This document shows positions 53,875-63,478 of a stretch of DNA of 64,000 nucleotides, piece after piece (the stretch's first letter is position 1; each line of letters opens with the position of its first letter). The stretch is from SAR324 cluster bacterium. GTDB lineage: Bacteria > SAR324 > JACQKK01. The DNA lies in NCBI GenBank assembly GCA_022574555.1, contig JACZRV010000004.1, positions 1 to 64,000 of the forward strand, given 5' to 3'. The translations under genes and the position numbers were made by a program. A model generated the notes under the pieces. The model worked only from the letters and a program-made list of their open reading frames with translations. It searched no databases and was not told the DNA's origin.

Positions 53875-54932
53875 AGTCACTCTCCTTGCCACCTGAAATC
53901 GAATCAATGGGGCGTCACGTGGAATCGTCCGTCAAGTTCGGGATCACGCTATTGCCGAGTCCGGCGAGCGAGTATATCGATTGGTGCCAGACCGCTGAGG
54001 CGGCCGGCTTCGACATGATCGGCATCGCCGATTCCCAGTCGCTGTATCGCGAGGTGTTCGTCGGCACGACCCTGTGCGCGTTAAACACGGAGCGCGTCCG
54101 GTTCGGACCCTTGGTGATCAACCCGATGACGCGCCACCCCGCGGTCGCCGCCTCGGCGATTGCCACGGTGGCCGAACTGGCTCCGGGCCGCGCTATCCTG
54201 GGGATCGGCACGGGCGATAGCGCGGTGCACAATGCCGGCGTCGATCCAGCCGATCTGGCAGAGTTGCGAGCCTACACGACCGCCATCCAGGATCTGCAAT
54301 CCAAGGGCATTGCCGAGTATCACGGGAGGCAGGTCAAGCTGACCTGGGAGGGGCCGAGGGTGCCCATTTACGTTGCCGCCTCGGGACCCAAGACCCTGGA
54401 GCTCGCCGGAGAGATCGCCGACGGCGTGATCATTCTCACTGGCCTACTGCCGGAGGTGATCGAGGACTCGATCATCCGGGTGCGCACCGGCGCGGAAAAG
54501 TCCGGCCGGTCATTGGACGACCTCGATTTGTGGTGGTTCCACTGGTCCGCCGTCGCTGACACGCGTGACGCGGCGATCGACATGATCAAAATGTCCCTCG
54601 CCTCCGGGGCGAAGCATCTGGCGCGCTTCACTACCATCGGCAAGCACATCCCCGGCGACCTGGAACCCAAGATCCGCGAAGTGAAGCGGCGCTACCGCTT
54701 CGATCAGCACCAGCAGCCGGGCAGCGACAACGTCCGCCTGATCGAAGAGTTGGGACTGGTGGACTATCTGGCCGACCGCATGGCCATCGCCGGCACGCCC
54801 CAGGAGTGCATCGCCAAGATCGAATCCGCGGCCGAAGCGGGTGCCCACCAGTTCTGCATGCACGTTGGGTTCGACGATAAAACCGGCTTCATGCGCGCCT
54901 GGTCCGCCCAGGTGATGTCCGCGTTCAAGTAG
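53871..54932 (+). CDS. LLM-class (luciferase-like) oxidoreductase
   Basis: The 353-residue protein is a TIM-barrel flavin/F420 enzyme of the luciferase-like monooxygenase superfamily: [79 protein letters not shown] and [23 protein letters not shown]. Wording is closest to methylene-tetrahydromethanopterin reductase-like, F420-dependent proteins. Cofactor (FMN or F420) and substrate are not determined. Start at GTG 53871 overlaps prfA; ATG 53907 (MGRHVESS) is an alternative. Confidence 0.88.
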   Translation: MKSLSLPPEIESMGRHVESSVKFGITLLPSPASEYIDWCQTAEAAGFDMIGIADSQSLYREVFVGTTLCALNTERVRFGPLVINPMTRHPAVAASAIATVAELAPGRAILGIGTGDSAVHNAGVDPADLAELRAYTTAIQDLQSKGIAEYHGRQVKLTWEGPRVPIYVAASGPKTLELAGEIADGVIILTGLLPEVIEDSIIRVRTGAEKSGRSLDDLDLWWFHWSAVADTRDAAIDMIKMSLASGAKHLARFTTIGKHIPGDLEPKIREVKRRYRFDQHQQPGSDNVRLIEELGLVDYLADRMAIAGTPQECIAKIESAAEAGAHQFCMHVGFDDKTGFMRAWSAQVMSAFK

Positions 54933-54988
54933 TCTTGAGTCCTGAGCCTTGAGGCGTGAGCCTTGAGTCCTGAGGCTTGAGGCGTGAG
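54933..54988 (+). repeat. TTGAG-rich repeat, left flank of four-helix gene
   Basis: Two 28-bp copies of cttgagtcctgag plus cttgaggcgtgag stand in tandem immediately after the LLM oxidoreductase stop. They are built from 7-8 bp cttgag/cctgag units and are inverted with respect to the repeat at 55426-55454. Confidence 0.85.
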
Positions 54989-55054
54989 CAAAGTAAAAGG
55001 TTCGTATTGTCTGTGCCCATGGTCAATCGCGAACTACGCGTGTAGGACAAGGCC

Positions 55055-55407
55055 ATGCGAGATCATAGAAGACTGAAAGCCTTCCAATTGGCCGATTCAC
55101 TTGTCATTGAGGTTTACAAAGCGATTCAGGACTTCCCCCGAGAGGAACAATATGGAATCACGAGTCAGATTCGACGTGCCGCAGTGTCTGTACCCACCAA
55201 TATTGTCGAGGGATGTGCGCGAGATGGGCAAAGAGAATATCGCCAGTTCCTGAACATCGCTTTCGGCTCCGTTCGCGAACTGGGGTACCTCATCGATTTA
55301 TCCCAGCGACTTGGTTTCTTGCCGAGAACCGCGCCGAGCATCTTGAAGCGCTTCAAACCGAGACTGCGAAAACCCTATCGGGCCTCATTCGATCACTCCT
55401 TCAGTAA
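55055..55407 (+). pseudogene. Four-helix-bundle protein (23S rRNA-IVS/bAvd type), frameshifted
   Basis: The first 88 residues match the family well: FQLADSLVIEVYKAIQDFP, YGITSQIRRAAVSVPTNIVEGCARDG, EYRQFLNIAFGSVRELGYLIDLSQRLGFL. The last helix (AENRAEHLEALQTETAKTLSGLIRSLL and stop) is in another frame, so one base is missing near 55310-55322 (acttggtttcttgcc). Together the pieces give the usual 117-120 residues. The family includes proteins encoded in rRNA intervening sequences and the accessory protein of diversity-generating retroelements. It lies in a cassette between inverted TTGAG-rich repeats. A sequencing error is possible. Confidence 0.8.
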
Positions 55408-55425
55408 ATTCAACGCCTCCCACCC

Positions 55426-55454
55426 CTCAAGCCTCAGGACTCAAGCCTCAAGCC
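55426..55454 (-). repeat. TTGAG-rich repeat, right flank of four-helix gene
   Basis: ctcaagcctcagg, then actcaagcctcaagcc, is the inverse of the left flank repeat. Its right end touches the stop codon of carA. Confidence 0.85.
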
Positions 55455-56551
55455 TATTCCATCATTCCGATAAACTGCTCGAACAAGTATGCGGCGTCGT
55501 GGGGGCCGGGGCTGGCCTCGGGGTGGTACTGCACGGAGAAAGCTGGATGGGTGAGGGACTCGATGCCTTCGACGGTGCCGTCGTTGAGGTTGCGGTGGGT
55601 GACCCGGACGTCCTTGGGCAGCGACGCCTCATCTACGGCGAAACCGTGGTTGTGACTGGTGATCGCGATCTTGCCGGTAGCCAGGTCGCTCACGGGGTGG
55701 TTGACACCGTGATGGCCGAACTTCAGTTTGTAGGTGCGCCCGCCCAGGGCCAGGGATAGTATCTGATGGCCCAGGCAGATGCCGAAAATGGGCACTTGTC
55801 CCAGCAGCCGCTTCACGTTGGCCACGCCCTCGTGTACCGGCTCGGGGTCTCCGGGACCGTTGGAAAGGAAAATCCCGTCGGGCCGCCGGGCCAGCACCTC
55901 ATCCGCCGGGTAAGCCCAAGGAACGATTTCCAGAGCCACGCCGCGTTCGGCGAACATGCGGGCGATGTTGTATTTCAGTCCGAAGTCGTAGGCGATCACG
56001 CGAAAGCGCGCGGGCTCGGCACCGGCGGGTGGGTCTTGCAGATCCTCCCACCGATAGCCGCTCTCGACGGAGACCTCGGCGGCAAGGTTCATACCCTCCA
56101 TGCCGGGCAGGGCGGCGGCCTCCCGCCGCAGCGCATCGAGATCGTTGCCTGCAGCTGGTGCGATCAGTCCGGGCATGGCACCCCGTTCGCGCAGGGCGAT
56201 CACCAGCGCGCGTGTATCGATCCCCTCCAGGGCGGTAATATCGTTTCGGGCGAGGTACTCGTCCAGGCTTTCCGTGGCGCGCCAGTTGCTGGCCACGAGG
56301 CTGAGTTCCTTGACGATCAGGCCGGCGGCAAAGGTTCTTCGCGATTCCACATCCTCCGGGTTCGTACCGTAATTGCCGATATGAGGGTAGGTCATCGTCA
56401 CGATCTGCCCCTTGTAGGATGGATCGGTGAGAATCTCCTGATACCCCGTCATGGCGGTATTGAAGATGACCTCCCCCGCAGCCTGTCCCTGGGCGCCCCG
56501 CAGCCGCCCGGAAAAGACCTTTCCGTCGCTCAATACCAGATAACCTTCCAT
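55454..56551 (-). CDS. carA: Carbamoyl-phosphate synthase small subunit
   Basis: The 365-residue protein has the CarA N-terminal domain ([38 protein letters not shown]) and a class I glutamine amidotransferase domain with the catalytic Cys in FGICLGHQ and His/Glu in [15 protein letters not shown]. It supplies ammonia to CarB for pyrimidine and arginine synthesis. ATG 56551 is used; an upstream TTG would add nine residues. carB is not adjacent, as is sometimes the case outside enterobacteria. Its 3' end adjoins the four-helix cassette. Confidence 0.97.
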   Translation of the reverse strand: MEGYLVLSDGKVFSGRLRGAQGQAAGEVIFNTAMTGYQEILTDPSYKGQIVTMTYPHIGNYGTNPEDVESRRTFAAGLIVKELSLVASNWRATESLDEYLARNDITALEGIDTRALVIALRERGAMPGLIAPAAGNDLDALRREAAALPGMEGMNLAAEVSVESGYRWEDLQDPPAGAEPARFRVIAYDFGLKYNIARMFAERGVALEIVPWAYPADEVLARRPDGIFLSNGPGDPEPVHEGVANVKRLLGQVPIFGICLGHQILSLALGGRTYKLKFGHHGVNHPVSDLATGKIAITSHNHGFAVDEASLPKDVRVTHRNLNDGTVEGIESLTHPAFSVQYHPEASPGPHDAAYLFEQFIGMME

Positions 56552-56770
56552 GGCCGGACCACCGTAACCGCTCGTCAATAGGATGCGTTTGGAACCGACG
56601 CTATTTATACGTCATGGGCGACGAATGTAAACGGCGAGTGATTTATCTTGTGTCCTGAACGGGATGTTCATAAAAATACTTGCGGGGGAAAACGTCCCCC
56701 CGCACCCCCCTTTTTCGAATAATCGCCTCTGCATTAAATATTTCCGTGAATCTAAAAATTTGATTTCGCA

Positions 56771-56930
56771 ACGTAATATGAGTGCCGGGAACCTCGTTCC
56801 CTGCACTCTGAATTATTGTTCATGTAGGTGTAAGTTACAGGTCTAATAATATATATAGGGTCAAGGGAGCCTCGCTCTCTTTCAGGGGGTGAAGGGGGAC
56901 AGCGTCCCGCTTCCCGCCGGAAGCAATAAA
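56771..56930 (+). repeat. Palindromic intergenic element, copy 4 (longest)
   Basis: gggaacctcgttccc, an AT-rich spacer of about 65 bp, gggtcaagggagcctcgctc, ttcagggggtgaaggggg, then cagcgtcccgcttcccgccgg and aagcaataaatc. Order and wording match 10436-10576 inverted, and its end matches 24226-24262. A partial related motif lies at 56690-56725 (gcgggggaaaacgtcccccc). The gap 56552-56943 contains no gene. Confidence 0.7.
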
Positions 56931-56943
56931 TCAAAGCCTCCTA

Positions 56944-58023
56944 ATGGTATTAACCTGTCGCCCCACGGTGTTTAAACAAAACTCATCTCGCGAAAAAACG
57001 CCTGAGCACCCTTCAGACAGTTCGCGCCAATCCGAATTCACACCGCCAGACGAAGATCACGGGGCAACCGGCCCATCCTCACTGCGCCGGGCGGAGTGGA
57101 CGGCACAGGGTCTGGCGCAGCGCCTTCCGCTTGATCTCGAAGAGGTCGCCGCGGTCAGCGATCGTTTCCGGCTGCGGGTGCCTCATCATTATCTCGGCCT
57201 GATCGGTGAGGCGGGCGATCCCATCTGGCGCCAGGCCGTCCCATCGGCGGCCGAGTTGGGTGAGGCCGAGATGGATCAGGATCCCTTGGCGGAGGACGAT
57301 CCCGAGTACGCGCCTGTGCCCCACCTGACCCACCGTTATCCCGACAGGGTACTCCTGCTGGTGACCGACCTGTGTCCGATGTACTGCCGTTTCTGCATGC
57401 GCAAACGCAAAACTTTGGCCGGAGCGGAAATCACGCCGGACACGGTGGCCAGGGGCATCGCGTACGTCCGCCGCACGCCCCAAGTACGCGAAGTGATCCT
57501 CTCTGGCGGCGATCCGCTGATGCTCACGGACCGGCGGCTTTCGGCGATTATCCGCGAGCTTCGTACCATCGGTCACGTGGAAGCGATCCGCATCCACACG
57601 CGCATGCCGTGCGTCGAGCCGGGGCGGGTTACGGAATCCTTGGCCGAATCGTTGACGGCGCATGGCCCCCTAACGGTCTGCGTCCACTTCAATCATCCGC
57701 GGGAAGTCACGCCCGCAGCGGAGCGGGCTTTGGGTACCCTGAGAAGGGCCGGCATTCCCCTGCACAACCAGGCGGTACTGCTCGCCGGGGTCAACGCTGA
57801 TCCCGCCGTACTGGCCGACCTATTCCGGCGGCTGATGCGCATGGGCGTGCATCCCTATTATCTTCATCACCCCGACCTGGTGCCGGGCACGGCACATTTC
57901 CGCTTGTCCGTGCAGGATGGCCAGGCTATCGTCGCGGCGTTGCGGGAAATGGCACCCGACCTGGCGATGCTGCATTACGTCCTGGATACCCCCGGCGGTG
58001 GAGGCAAGGTACCCCTGGGGTGA
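56944..58023 (+). CDS. KamA-family radical SAM protein (lysine 2,3-aminomutase-like)
   Basis: The 359-residue protein has the radical SAM triad CPMYCRFCMRKR near residue 143, PQVREVILSGGDPLML, RIHTRMPCVEPGRVT, HNQAVLLAGVN and a C-terminal GGGGK whose Lys binds PLP in lysine 2,3-aminomutases. The protein stops five residues after that Lys, so it lacks the C-terminal extension of catabolic LAM; size is nearer to EpmB, which acts on elongation factor P. Neither efp nor epmA is nearby. The first 45 residues are not conserved and the start is uncertain. Confidence 0.85.
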   Translation: MVLTCRPTVFKQNSSREKTPEHPSDSSRQSEFTPPDEDHGATGPSSLRRAEWTAQGLAQRLPLDLEEVAAVSDRFRLRVPHHYLGLIGEAGDPIWRQAVPSAAELGEAEMDQDPLAEDDPEYAPVPHLTHRYPDRVLLLVTDLCPMYCRFCMRKRKTLAGAEITPDTVARGIAYVRRTPQVREVILSGGDPLMLTDRRLSAIIRELRTIGHVEAIRIHTRMPCVEPGRVTESLAESLTAHGPLTVCVHFNHPREVTPAAERALGTLRRAGIPLHNQAVLLAGVNADPAVLADLFRRLMRMGVHPYYLHHPDLVPGTAHFRLSVQDGQAIVAALREMAPDLAMLHYVLDTPGGGGKVPLG

Positions 58024-58129
58024 TCTCGCCTTGTGCAACCGTTCCGGCCGCAATCCGATCGCACGCTGGGTCTTCCCCCTTTTGCTCCGGCCTGGGATAC
58101 GACCGGCGATCAGTGTGGAATTCTCGCAG

Positions 58130-59284
58130 ATGAAGAAGCTTCCCTTACACGACTGGCACCAGGCTCACGCGGCCAACATGGCCGAGTTCGCCGGTTATGC
58201 CATGGCGATGTATTATTCCAAGCCCATCGCGGAGCACCACAAGGTTCGCCGGGAGGCGGGGGTGTTCGACATATCCCACATGGGCCAGTTCCTGGTGGAC
58301 GGCCAGCAGGCCGAAGCGTTTTTGCAATACGCCTTGACCAACGACCTATCCGGCATGGGGGAGGGACAGGCGCGTTATTCTGCGATGTGCCGGCGGGATG
58401 GCGGCGTCCTGGACGATGTGATCGTCTACCGGTATGGCGCGACCCGCTATCGCATGATCGTCAACGGTGCGACCCGCGAAAAGGACCTCGCGTGGCTCCG
58501 CCAACTGGCCCAACCGTTCAGCGTGACGGTGGAAGATCTTTCCGCCGATTATTGCTTGTTTGCCCTGCAGGGACCCCAGGCCTTCGCCATGCTGGCGCCT
58601 CATTTTGCCCAGCCACCGGGAACGTTGCGCTATTACCATTTCGCGCAAACCAAGGCGATGGGCAGGCCGGTCTTTGTCGCGCGCACCGGCTACACCGGCG
58701 AACCGGGCTGTGAAATTGCGGTCGCCCTGGACGACGCCCCGGCAATCTGGGATGCGCTCACCGGCCAGATGGGATTCGCCCCGATTGGTTTGGCAGCGAG
58801 GGATACCCTGCGCCTGGAGGCCTGTATGTCCTTATATGGCCACGAACTCCGGGAAGAGTGGAACCCGTTGGAGTCGGGATTGGCCTGGGCCGTGAAATTA
58901 GATAAGACAGAGATGTTAGCTGCGAGCGGCGACTTCGTCGGCAAGGAAGCCCTGAAGGCCGTCAAGGCCAGGGGAACGAGTCACGCGTCGGTCGCCTTGG
59001 AACTCCGTGGGCGTGGCATTCCCCGGGCCGGGTACCCCGTGCTCGGCCCGGCTGAGGGAGACCCTAGATGGGAAAGAGGAAAGGAGACCGCTGGAGGCGA
59101 ACCGGCTGGAATCTGCACTTCCGGCACGCTTTCACCCACCACCGGCAAGGCCATCGCTTTGGCTCGCGTGCGGCGGGAAATGGCCAAAGTGGGCACGGCG
59201 CTGGCGGTCGAGATTCGCGGTAAACCCGTCGCGGCGGAGGTCGTCGCGAAGCCATTCTATAAAAATCCGGCCCTGCGCGCCTGA
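58130..59284 (+). CDS. gcvT: Glycine cleavage system T protein (aminomethyltransferase)
   Basis: The 384-residue protein has the GcvT fold: HKVRREAGVFDISHMGQFLVDG, TNDLSGMGEGQARYSAMC, GVLDDVIVYR, ALQGPQAFAML, ARTGYTGEPGCEIAV, GLAARDTLRLEACMSLYGHEL and NPLESGLAWAVKLDK. It moves the aminomethyl group from lipoyl GcvH to tetrahydrofolate. A 20-residue charged insert (EGDPRWERGKETAGGEPAG) in the C-terminal barrel is unusual. ATG 58130 was chosen from the family N-terminus. gcvH and gcvP are not here, so the system may be dispersed. It follows the KamA gene by 106 bp. Confidence 0.92.
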   Translation: MKKLPLHDWHQAHAANMAEFAGYAMAMYYSKPIAEHHKVRREAGVFDISHMGQFLVDGQQAEAFLQYALTNDLSGMGEGQARYSAMCRRDGGVLDDVIVYRYGATRYRMIVNGATREKDLAWLRQLAQPFSVTVEDLSADYCLFALQGPQAFAMLAPHFAQPPGTLRYYHFAQTKAMGRPVFVARTGYTGEPGCEIAVALDDAPAIWDALTGQMGFAPIGLAARDTLRLEACMSLYGHELREEWNPLESGLAWAVKLDKTEMLAASGDFVGKEALKAVKARGTSHASVALELRGRGIPRAGYPVLGPAEGDPRWERGKETAGGEPAGICTSGTLSPTTGKAIALARVRREMAKVGTALAVEIRGKPVAAEVVAKPFYKNPALRA

Positions 59285-59318
59285 TCAAATTGTTCGAGAG
59301 ATCGATGCAGCGGCTCTG

Positions 59319-60293
59319 CTATCGGCTACCTTCGCCGACGTATATATATATGTCGATGCCCAGGCGCGCCTGTTCCTGTTCGTTCATGGGCTCCAGTGAC
59401 TGGGCGCTGGGCAACACACTGGCGACTTGCAAGGCGGCCTGCAGGGCGCCCTCCCGGTATCGGATGAGGTTGGGCGTGGACTGCGGTTCCGGTGCGCGGG
59501 ATATGAATGCGATCTTAACCGGTGCGCCGACGGCCTTTTCCAGATTCTTGCGCTGAAACGATTCTATGACCAGCGCGATGCCCAACGCGATTTCTTCCTG
59601 GCCCGGCTGGTGGAGTACTGCGACTTGCACCGGAGTGGCGCTTGACGCAGCTGATCTTTGGGATTCCGTTAATAATCCGGGAGCGACGGCGGCCAACCGC
59701 TCGCCTCGATATCCTGCGACCGGTTCTTCGGGCTCGAACGCATCCTCGGACGTCTCTTCTTCTTCCAGGATTTCTTCCAGGGACTTCTCCGGGGGCCAGG
59801 GCGCAGGTAAATTTCCCATTTCCGACCCCGGTTCGCCGGTGAAGTCATGCGCCATCATTTCGGCTCCCATGGCTGACTCCCTGGCTTGTGCCTCCCGGCG
59901 TCGCTCTTCCTCTTCACGCGCATTTTGCGCGGCCAGTTCCTCCGTGGTGGGTCCCTCCTGGGCGAGCTGCTCGTCTTGTTGCTCTGCGGACTCGTCTACC
60001 TCGTCGGCCGGCGGCTCCTCTTCTACGAAGTCGTCATTCTCCTCGTCCGCTTCCTCCGCTATCTGCTCCTCCGCCTCCGGTTCGGTTTCCGGCTCAGCCA
60101 CGCCGTCGGGCTCGGCACCACCGCAGGCCACGACGAAGAACGTCAAGGCGACAGCAATCGCCAAAGGCAGCCAAAGGGCACGCGAACTGCCCCTGGAATC
60201 GACCGAACCGTCATTGCCGAACTCTTGGCCGGCCGGGATGTTGAGCAATATGTGCATGCTCTGCTTTTCACGATTTTGGCGGCGTGCCATCAT
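59319..60293 (-). CDS. Acidic lipoprotein with LytR_C-like domain
   Basis: The protein of about 324 residues has a membrane segment ending in a lipobox (IAVALTFFVVACGGAEP), then about 110 residues very rich in Glu/Asp/Pro/Ala (low complexity), and a C-terminal domain TPVQVAVLHQPGQEEIALGIALVIES..IAFISRA whose pattern fits LytR_C (PF13399), found on cell-wall proteins. ATG 60293/60290 is preferred (MMARRQNRE after GGCGGA); a longer frame begins at 60470. A long charged linker suggests a periplasm-spanning tether. Function unknown. Confidence 0.6.
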   Translation of the reverse strand: MMARRQNREKQSMHILLNIPAGQEFGNDGSVDSRGSSRALWLPLAIAVALTFFVVACGGAEPDGVAEPETEPEAEEQIAEEADEENDDFVEEEPPADEVDESAEQQDEQLAQEGPTTEELAAQNAREEEERRREAQARESAMGAEMMAHDFTGEPGSEMGNLPAPWPPEKSLEEILEEEETSEDAFEPEEPVAGYRGERLAAVAPGLLTESQRSAASSATPVQVAVLHQPGQEEIALGIALVIESFQRKNLEKAVGAPVKIAFISRAPEPQSTPNLIRYREGALQAALQVASVLPSAQSLEPMNEQEQARLGIDIYIYVGEGSR

Positions 60294-60521
60294 GGTTCCG
60301 CCTGTTGGCAGCGGGAGATTGGAATAAGCTGCGGTCCCTGGCGCCGACGGCTGGGCAACCGCTGTTTCACCAGCATAACCGATTGAATTGAAAATGTTAA
60401 TGGTTATTATGGGCCTGGAACTTGGCGACTCCGCGGTGGCCCAGCCGCCGGCGAACAGGGACCGACCCACGTGCCACCGGCGGAAAATTTCGATCTGTCG
60501 ATCAGGCGTAACGAGGAATCG

Positions 60522-62168
60522 ATGACCTACCCGACCACTGTAAACAGGGCACCTTTGACCCCGTTGAGCCTATTGCGGCGCAGCGCAGGGGTCTTTCCCA
60601 CGCGGCCCGCGGTGATCTATGCGGACCGGCGATGGAGCTACGGGGCATTCTTCGATCGCGTGTGCCGCATGGCCAATGGGCTGCTCGGGCTGGGTCTGAC
60701 AGCAGGAAGCCGGGTGGCCGTGCTGGCGCCGAACGTCCCCCCGTTGTTGGAGGCGCACTTCGGAATCCCCATGGCCGACGCTGTCATCGTGGCCATCAAT
60801 ACACGCCTGGCCGGCCGGGAGGTGGCCTACATCCTCGATCACTCCCAGGCGGAGGTGCTGCTGATCGATCGCGGGTGGCTGCCGTTGATCGAGCCGATAT
60901 GGCCGGAAGTCAAAGGCATGAGGCGGGTGATCGTATACGACGATCCCCACTTCGATTACGCCGCCGCCGGTGAGGATACACCGTGGCGCCCTGAAAATTG
61001 GATCGATTACGAAGCTTTCCTGGCCGGATCGGCCGGTGACGATCCACGGCTTCCACTGGCAGATGAGCACGGGATCATCGCCATCGACTATACCAGCGGC
61101 ACCACCGGAAGGCCCAAGGGCGTGATGTACACCCATCGCGCGGCCTACCTGAATGCGGTCTGCGACTTGGTGCAAAACGGGCTCAGTCACCGTTCCGTCT
61201 ACCTTTGGACCCTGCCCATGTTCCATTGCAACGGCTGGTGCTTCACCTGGGGTGTGCCGGGCGTCGGAGCGGCCAGCGTATGCCTGCGCTCGGTGGATGG
61301 CGCCATCGTGCGCGACCTGATCCGTGCGGAGGGGGTGACCCATTTTTGCGGAGCGCCGGTGGTGTTGCAATTCCTGGCCAATCTGCCCGACGCGGAATCG
61401 CTGCGGTTCGAAAACAAGGTGCACGGCGCCACCGGCGGCGCACCGCCTTCTCCGGCGCTCATCGCCGCCATGCAGCGCATGAACGTGGAAGTGACCCACT
61501 TGTATGGACTGACGGAAACCTACGGCCCGTTCACGGTCTGCGAGGTGCAGGACGAGTGGCTGACCCTGTCCCTTGAGGACTACGCGCAAAAGGTCGCGCG
61601 GCAGGGCGTGGCCAACCTGATGTCTGGTGAGCTGGCCCTGCTCGACGAGAACAACGAGCCGGTACCTGCCGACGGACAGACCATGGGCGAACTCGCCATG
61701 CGCGGAAATATGGTGATGAAGGGCTACTTCCGCGACGAGGAGGCCACTGCCCATGCCTTCCGCGGCGGTTGGTTCCACAGCGGCGATCTGGGAGTGCTTC
61801 ACCCCGACGGATATTTCGAACTGCGGGATCGGGCCAAGGACATTATCATCAGCGGCGGCGAGAATATCTCGACGGTGGAGGTGGAAAACACACTGGCCGG
61901 ACATCCCTCGGTGCAGGAAGTGGCCGTCGTTTCCCGCCCCGACGCGACTTGGGGCGAAGTGCCGGTGGCCTTCGTGCTGCCCAAGGAAGGCCGAAGCCTG
62001 ACCGCCGAGGAGGTGATCGCTTTCTGCCGCGAACGGCTGGCCCATTTCAAGTGCCCGCGGGAGGTGGTCTTCGAGGCTCTGCCCCGCACCTCCACCGGCA
62101 AAGTGCAGAAATTTCTTCTGCGCGAGCGCATGTGGGCGGGAGAATCCACGCGCATCAAGGGGGCGTGA
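60522..62168 (+). CDS. Acyl-CoA synthetase (AMP-forming)
   Basis: The 548-residue protein has the adenylate-forming motifs: DYTSGTTGRPKGVMYTHR (A3), YGLTETYGPFTVCEV (A5), GWFHSGDLGVLHPDGYFELRDRAKDII (A7/A8) and PRTSTGKVQKFLLR with the catalytic Lys (A10). FHCNGWCFTWG is typical of the medium-chain/acyl-CoA ligase group related to AlkK. ATG 60522 follows CGAGGAATCG. It activates a carboxylic acid to its CoA thioester; chain length unknown. The stop overlaps the lysA start (TGATG). Confidence 0.92.
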   Translation: MTYPTTVNRAPLTPLSLLRRSAGVFPTRPAVIYADRRWSYGAFFDRVCRMANGLLGLGLTAGSRVAVLAPNVPPLLEAHFGIPMADAVIVAINTRLAGREVAYILDHSQAEVLLIDRGWLPLIEPIWPEVKGMRRVIVYDDPHFDYAAAGEDTPWRPENWIDYEAFLAGSAGDDPRLPLADEHGIIAIDYTSGTTGRPKGVMYTHRAAYLNAVCDLVQNGLSHRSVYLWTLPMFHCNGWCFTWGVPGVGAASVCLRSVDGAIVRDLIRAEGVTHFCGAPVVLQFLANLPDAESLRFENKVHGATGGAPPSPALIAAMQRMNVEVTHLYGLTETYGPFTVCEVQDEWLTLSLEDYAQKVARQGVANLMSGELALLDENNEPVPADGQTMGELAMRGNMVMKGYFRDEEATAHAFRGGWFHSGDLGVLHPDGYFELRDRAKDIIISGGENISTVEVENTLAGHPSVQEVAVVSRPDATWGEVPVAFVLPKEGRSLTAEEVIAFCRERLAHFKCPREVVFEALPRTSTGKVQKFLLRERMWAGESTRIKGA

Positions 62169-63454
62169 TGGACGTCCGCGGCAATCGGCTCTATCTGGGT
62201 GGCTGTGCGGCCGAAGACCTCGCCCGTCAGCACGGCACACCGCTCTACGTTTACGAGGAGGCTGTGATCCGCCGCCAGTGCCGGCGGTTCAAGGAGAGCT
62301 TCACCGAGGCAGCACCGGACATCCACTATTCCCTCAAGGCCAATCCCAACCCGGCAATCCTGCACATCATCAAGGATGAGGGTCTGTGTATCGACGCCGT
62401 TTCGCCATTTGAGGTGCGGCTCTGCCTGGAGGTGGGGTTCCGGCCGGAGCAGATTCTTTTCACCGGCAACAACACCACCAGCGAGGATCTGCGTTACGCG
62501 CTGGATCAAGGCGTGGCGGTGAATGTGGGGTCCCTGGGCGAGCTGGAGCGTTTGGGAGACATGAATCCAGGAGGGCGCGTCTCGGTTCGCATTAATCCCG
62601 ACGTGGGGGACGGCCACCACCACCACGTTATCACCGGAGGCCCCGATTCCAAGTTCGGAATCTACCACAGCGACCTGGAACGTATCGGGGAAATCGTCGA
62701 GCGCCACCGGCTTACCCTCACGGGCGTCCATTCCCATATCGGGACGGGGATCCTCAAACCGGACCATATGCTGGCGGCCATGGAAGTCATCCTCGCCGCC
62801 GCGGCCCGGCTGCCTCGTTTGGAATTTATCGACTTCGGCGGGGGCTATGGCATCCCCTACCGCCCAGGCGAATCGCCGCTGCCTCTGGAGGAATTGGGGC
62901 GCGAGATGACCCGCCGATTCGCCGCCTTTTGCAAGAAATACGGCCGCCCGCTCAAGATGAAGCTGGAACCGGGCCGATTCCTGGTGGCCCAATCGGGTAC
63001 CCTGTTGGTGCGCGTAACCAACGTGCACAGCACGCCGGGCCACATCTTTGTCGGCACCGATTCGGGCTTCAACCATTTGGTACGGCCGATCATGTACGGC
63101 GCCTATCACCAGATAATCAACGCCTCGGCTGTCGAAGGCGATGCGGCGCCCGTGGTCGTGGCGGGCAACATCTGCGAGTCGGGAGATGTCTTCACCCAGG
63201 GCAAATCGGGCATCGAGGAGCGCGAACTGACCACGCCCGAAACCGGCCAGGTGCTGGCCCTGCGCGACGTGGGCGCTTACGGCATCAGCCTCAGTTCCCA
63301 GTACAACCTGCGCCCACGCCCCGCCGAGGTGATGGTGCAGGACGGCGCCGCCCGCCTCATTCGCCGGCGTGAGATCTATGACGATCTGATTCGGGGATTC
63401 GTAGAGGGGCGGGAAGAGCGCGCCAATAGCGCGCCGGAATCGGTACGACCGTGA
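62168..63454 (+). CDS. lysA: Diaminopimelate decarboxylase
   Basis: The 428-residue PLP enzyme has YSLKANPNPAIL with the PLP Lys (about residue 58), GVHSHIGTG, FIDFGGGYGIPY, KMKLEPGRFLV, VVVAGNICESGDVF with the partner-subunit Cys, and DVGAYGISLSSQYN. It makes L-lysine from meso-diaminopimelate. The N-terminus lacks a catalytic oddity. The ATG overlaps the stop of the acyl-CoA synthetase gene, so the two are co-translated, an unusual pairing. Confidence 0.94.
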   Translation: MDVRGNRLYLGGCAAEDLARQHGTPLYVYEEAVIRRQCRRFKESFTEAAPDIHYSLKANPNPAILHIIKDEGLCIDAVSPFEVRLCLEVGFRPEQILFTGNNTTSEDLRYALDQGVAVNVGSLGELERLGDMNPGGRVSVRINPDVGDGHHHHVITGGPDSKFGIYHSDLERIGEIVERHRLTLTGVHSHIGTGILKPDHMLAAMEVILAAAARLPRLEFIDFGGGYGIPYRPGESPLPLEELGREMTRRFAAFCKKYGRPLKMKLEPGRFLVAQSGTLLVRVTNVHSTPGHIFVGTDSGFNHLVRPIMYGAYHQIINASAVEGDAAPVVVAGNICESGDVFTQGKSGIEERELTTPETGQVLALRDVGAYGISLSSQYNLRPRPAEVMVQDGAARLIRRREIYDDLIRGFVEGREERANSAPESVRP

Positions 63455-63478
63455 TCGGCCTCACCTTGGAGGACCCGC

